Source of the DNA: Bacteroidaceae bacterium
GTDB lineage: Bacteria; Bacteroidota; Bacteroidia; Bacteroidales; Bacteroidaceae
Reading direction: 5' to 3'
Length of the DNA: 7,382 nucleotides
NCBI GenBank assembly: GCA_900770665.1
Contig: CAAGKZ010000035.1
Location: 1 to 7,382, forward strand
In this document: piece after piece, positions 6,501-7,382 of the stretch
Position numbering within the stretch: position 1 is the stretch's first letter
How the letters are laid out: every line of letters starts with the position of its first letter
Made by a program: the position numbers and the translations under genes
The notes under the pieces: model-generated
What the model was told of the DNA's origin: nothing
Seen by the model: the letters and a program-made list of their open reading frames with translations, nothing else
The model's database searches: none

Positions 6501-7382
6501 GTACACATACTATGGCCGTGGTCCATGGAACAACTATAACGACCGCCGCACAGGTGCGTTCATCCAGCAGTACAAGAGCACAGTTGCCGACCAGTTTGTA
6601 CACTTCCCAAAGCCACAGGATATGGCTAACCGCGAGGAGGTACGTTGGGCTACATTGACAAATGCTGCAGGCAATGGTGTGATGTTCGTTTCTACAGGTG
6701 CTCTCTCAACAACTGCGTTGCCATGGAACGATGTTGAGCTTACTGAGGCTGCACATCCTTATCAGTTGCCTGCTTCATCGGGTACATGGTTGCATCTCGA
6801 TGCAAAGGTGAACGGTCTTGGCGGTAACAGCTGTGGTCAGGGTGGTCCGCTTGAGCATGACCTTGTGAAGTCGGGTGACAACACTGTGGGCTTCATTATG
6901 CGTCCTGTAAAGGCCGGTGACAACTATGAGCAGCTTGCAAACGTTGCTGCATCGGGTGTTATCCCTGTAGTCCTCAAGCGTGACATGCGCGGTGTCGTTA
7001 CAATGTCTTGTGCAAAGGCCGGTGCAGAAATCTACTACAAGGTTGGCAAGAATGGCAAGAAGACTCTTTATACAGCTCCTGTAAATATGAGCAAAGGTGG
7101 CACCATCACAGTATGGGAGAAGGCTACTCCGAAACTTGCTGCGACATATTCTTATGAGGCTGTGACATCAATTCCTGTAACTGTTGCCTTCTGCTCAAGC
7201 CTTGAGCCGGGCAATGGTGCCGAGAAGATGCTCGACGGTGACCCATCTACAATATGGCACACAATGTACTCTGTGACTGTTGCCAACTATCCTCACTGGA
7301 TTGACTTCGATGCAAACGAAGAGGTTACAATCAAGGGCTTCAAGTATATGCCTCGCCAGGATGGTGGCAACAACGGTAACGT
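3535..7382 (+). CDS. Secreted GH2 beta-galactosidase (LacZ-type) with C-terminal F5/8-type domain, 3' truncated
   Basis: The enzyme should hydrolyse terminal beta-galactosides (exact linkage unknown) in the periplasm. 1282 codons are present with no stop before the window edge. A Sec signal peptide (1-21, ATA|QN) has no lipobox Cys. Then come the GH2 sugar-binding sandwich (about 83-278, ending QDMFRLPGIFR), an Ig-like domain (about 282-402), and a TIM barrel (about 405-690) with GVNRHE (435-440), NHVRNAHYP (467-475) and DEANIESH (493-500). Catalytic residues are the acid/base E544 in SLGNEAG and the nucleophile E607 in SEYAHSMGN. GGDFGD (660-665) follows, then a beta-galactosidase small-chain domain with YRAPVDND (866-873) and YYGRGPWNNY (992-1001). 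Residues about 1150-1200 resemble a chitobiase C-terminal module, and from about 1213 an F5/8-type (discoidin) domain begins, with LDGDPSTIWH (1233-1242), and is cut off. An in-frame TAA at 3508-3510 bounds the start. Codon use is strongly biased to AAG, GAG and CGT/CGC. Family assignment is firm; beta-galactosidase over another GH2 activity is likely from the LacZ-like small-chain domain. No susC/susD pair is visible. Confidence 0.94.
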   Translation, partial: MKKQFVMAVLAAFSLSMTATAQNLKGFAYGDVEAPRGYSYEKGQAAGLVEWESPEELALNKEQPKAWFFTFGDEESARKVLPENSEYYMSLDGTWSFNWVANPWERPVDFFKTDYDVSAWDKVQVPMNWNVYGLQADGSQKYGTPIYVNQPVIFKHQVAVGDWKGGVMREPAQHHTTYKYRNEVGSYRRTFTVPENWDGREVYINFDGVDPFFYLWINGKYVGFSKNSRNLAAFNITKYLVEGENVVAVEVYRNSDASFLEAQDMFRLPGIFRTVSLTATNPVELRDVRVRTDLDAQYKDAVANIEVDVRNLTDKKAKKYQVKAQLYKNALYSDENEIVEGATATVALEQLLAGDTKTLKLDIPVADPAKWSAEEPNRYTLVVSLLDKKGKAVEIASAYFGFREIEIRDTKAEDDEFGLAGRYYYLNGKPIKMKGVNRHESNLERGHAVTREQMTKEVMLMLQGNINHVRNAHYPDAPYWYYLCDKYGIYLEDEANIESHEYYYGKESLSHVPEFTNAHVARVMEMAHATINSPAVCIWSLGNEAGPGENFVKAYKALKAFDASRPVQYERNNNIVDMGSNQYPSIGWTREAVKGKMNIVYPFHISEYAHSMGNAGGNLIDYWEAIESTNFFIGGAIWDWADQAFWNVDPKTGDKYMAYGGDFGDRPNDHTFCMNGVVFPDHSPKPLYYEVKKVYQNVGVKMLENGEVEIFNKRYFNCLCDLDVKVSLWENGKQIDSYYMPDMKIAPRTAKTFKLKFNNANFAADKEYFVKVQFLLKKDMPWAKKGYAQMEEQLKLQDAVKAALLADVAKSDVKVKMTEDKTNATTTIAGDGFTVVFNNKTGVFESVVYGTETVFEKGSSMTLSGYRAPVDNDIWAWNRWFALGLYNLEDEVTSFVSQKNADGTIVLQYIVRSQAKHPGRRVKNEDNSFTLQSDAREFGENEFHFVSNRIWTIYPDGSIELNSSVTGSDAAVALARVGYLLQLPKSLDQYTYYGRGPWNNYNDRRTGAFIQQYKSTVADQFVHFPKPQDMANREEVRWATLTNAAGNGVMFVSTGALSTTALPWNDVELTEAAHPYQLPASSGTWLHLDAKVNGLGGNSCGQGGPLEHDLVKSGDNTVGFIMRPVKAGDNYEQLANVAASGVIPVVLKRDMRGVVTMSCAKAGAEIYYKVGKNGKKTLYTAPVNMSKGGTITVWEKATPKLAATYSYEAVTSIPVTVAFCSSLEPGNGAEKMLDGDPSTIWHTMYSVTVANYPHWIDFDANEEVTIKGFKYMPRQDGGNNGN

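Overview
The window reads as chromosomal DNA of a member of the Bacteroidales (Bacteroides/Prevotella-like; genus not resolvable from sequence alone). The evidence is a Bacteroidetes-style Wzz/BY-kinase fusion, a short Hc1-type histone-like protein of the kind found in this phylum, a secreted GH2 enzyme whose signal peptide ends in ..ATA|QN, TAnnTTTG-type -7 promoter boxes, and A/T-rich leaders without a Shine-Dalgarno sequence.

Layout: positions 1-123 hold a strong hairpin (87-109) just past the stop of the first gene. Positions 124-2547 on the minus strand encode an 807-aa polysaccharide co-polymerase / tyrosine autokinase (Wzc type). A 465-bp divergent intergenic region (2548-3012) carries outward promoters for the kinase gene (minus) and for a 57-aa histone-like gene (plus, 3013-3186), plus two matched promoter-like repeats. 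Two tandem terminator hairpins (3207-3238, 3252-3291) close the small gene. A second non-coding stretch (3187-3534) leads into a large plus-strand gene (3535 to the window end, truncated). It encodes a periplasmic LacZ-type GH2 beta-galactosidase with an added chitobiase-type C-terminal module and the start of an F5/8-type (discoidin/CBM32-like) domain.

The three genes look like independent transcription units rather than an operon. The kinase would control chain length and export of a surface polysaccharide, the small basic protein probably binds the nucleoid, and the GH2 enzyme would trim galactosides from glycans in the periplasm. No mobile element, CRISPR array, tRNA, rRNA or defence system was seen. 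I found no convincing new system. The most interesting material is in the non-coding DNA: repeated promoter-like units, alternating G/C tracts near two predicted transcription starts, and strand-specific tandem terminators.
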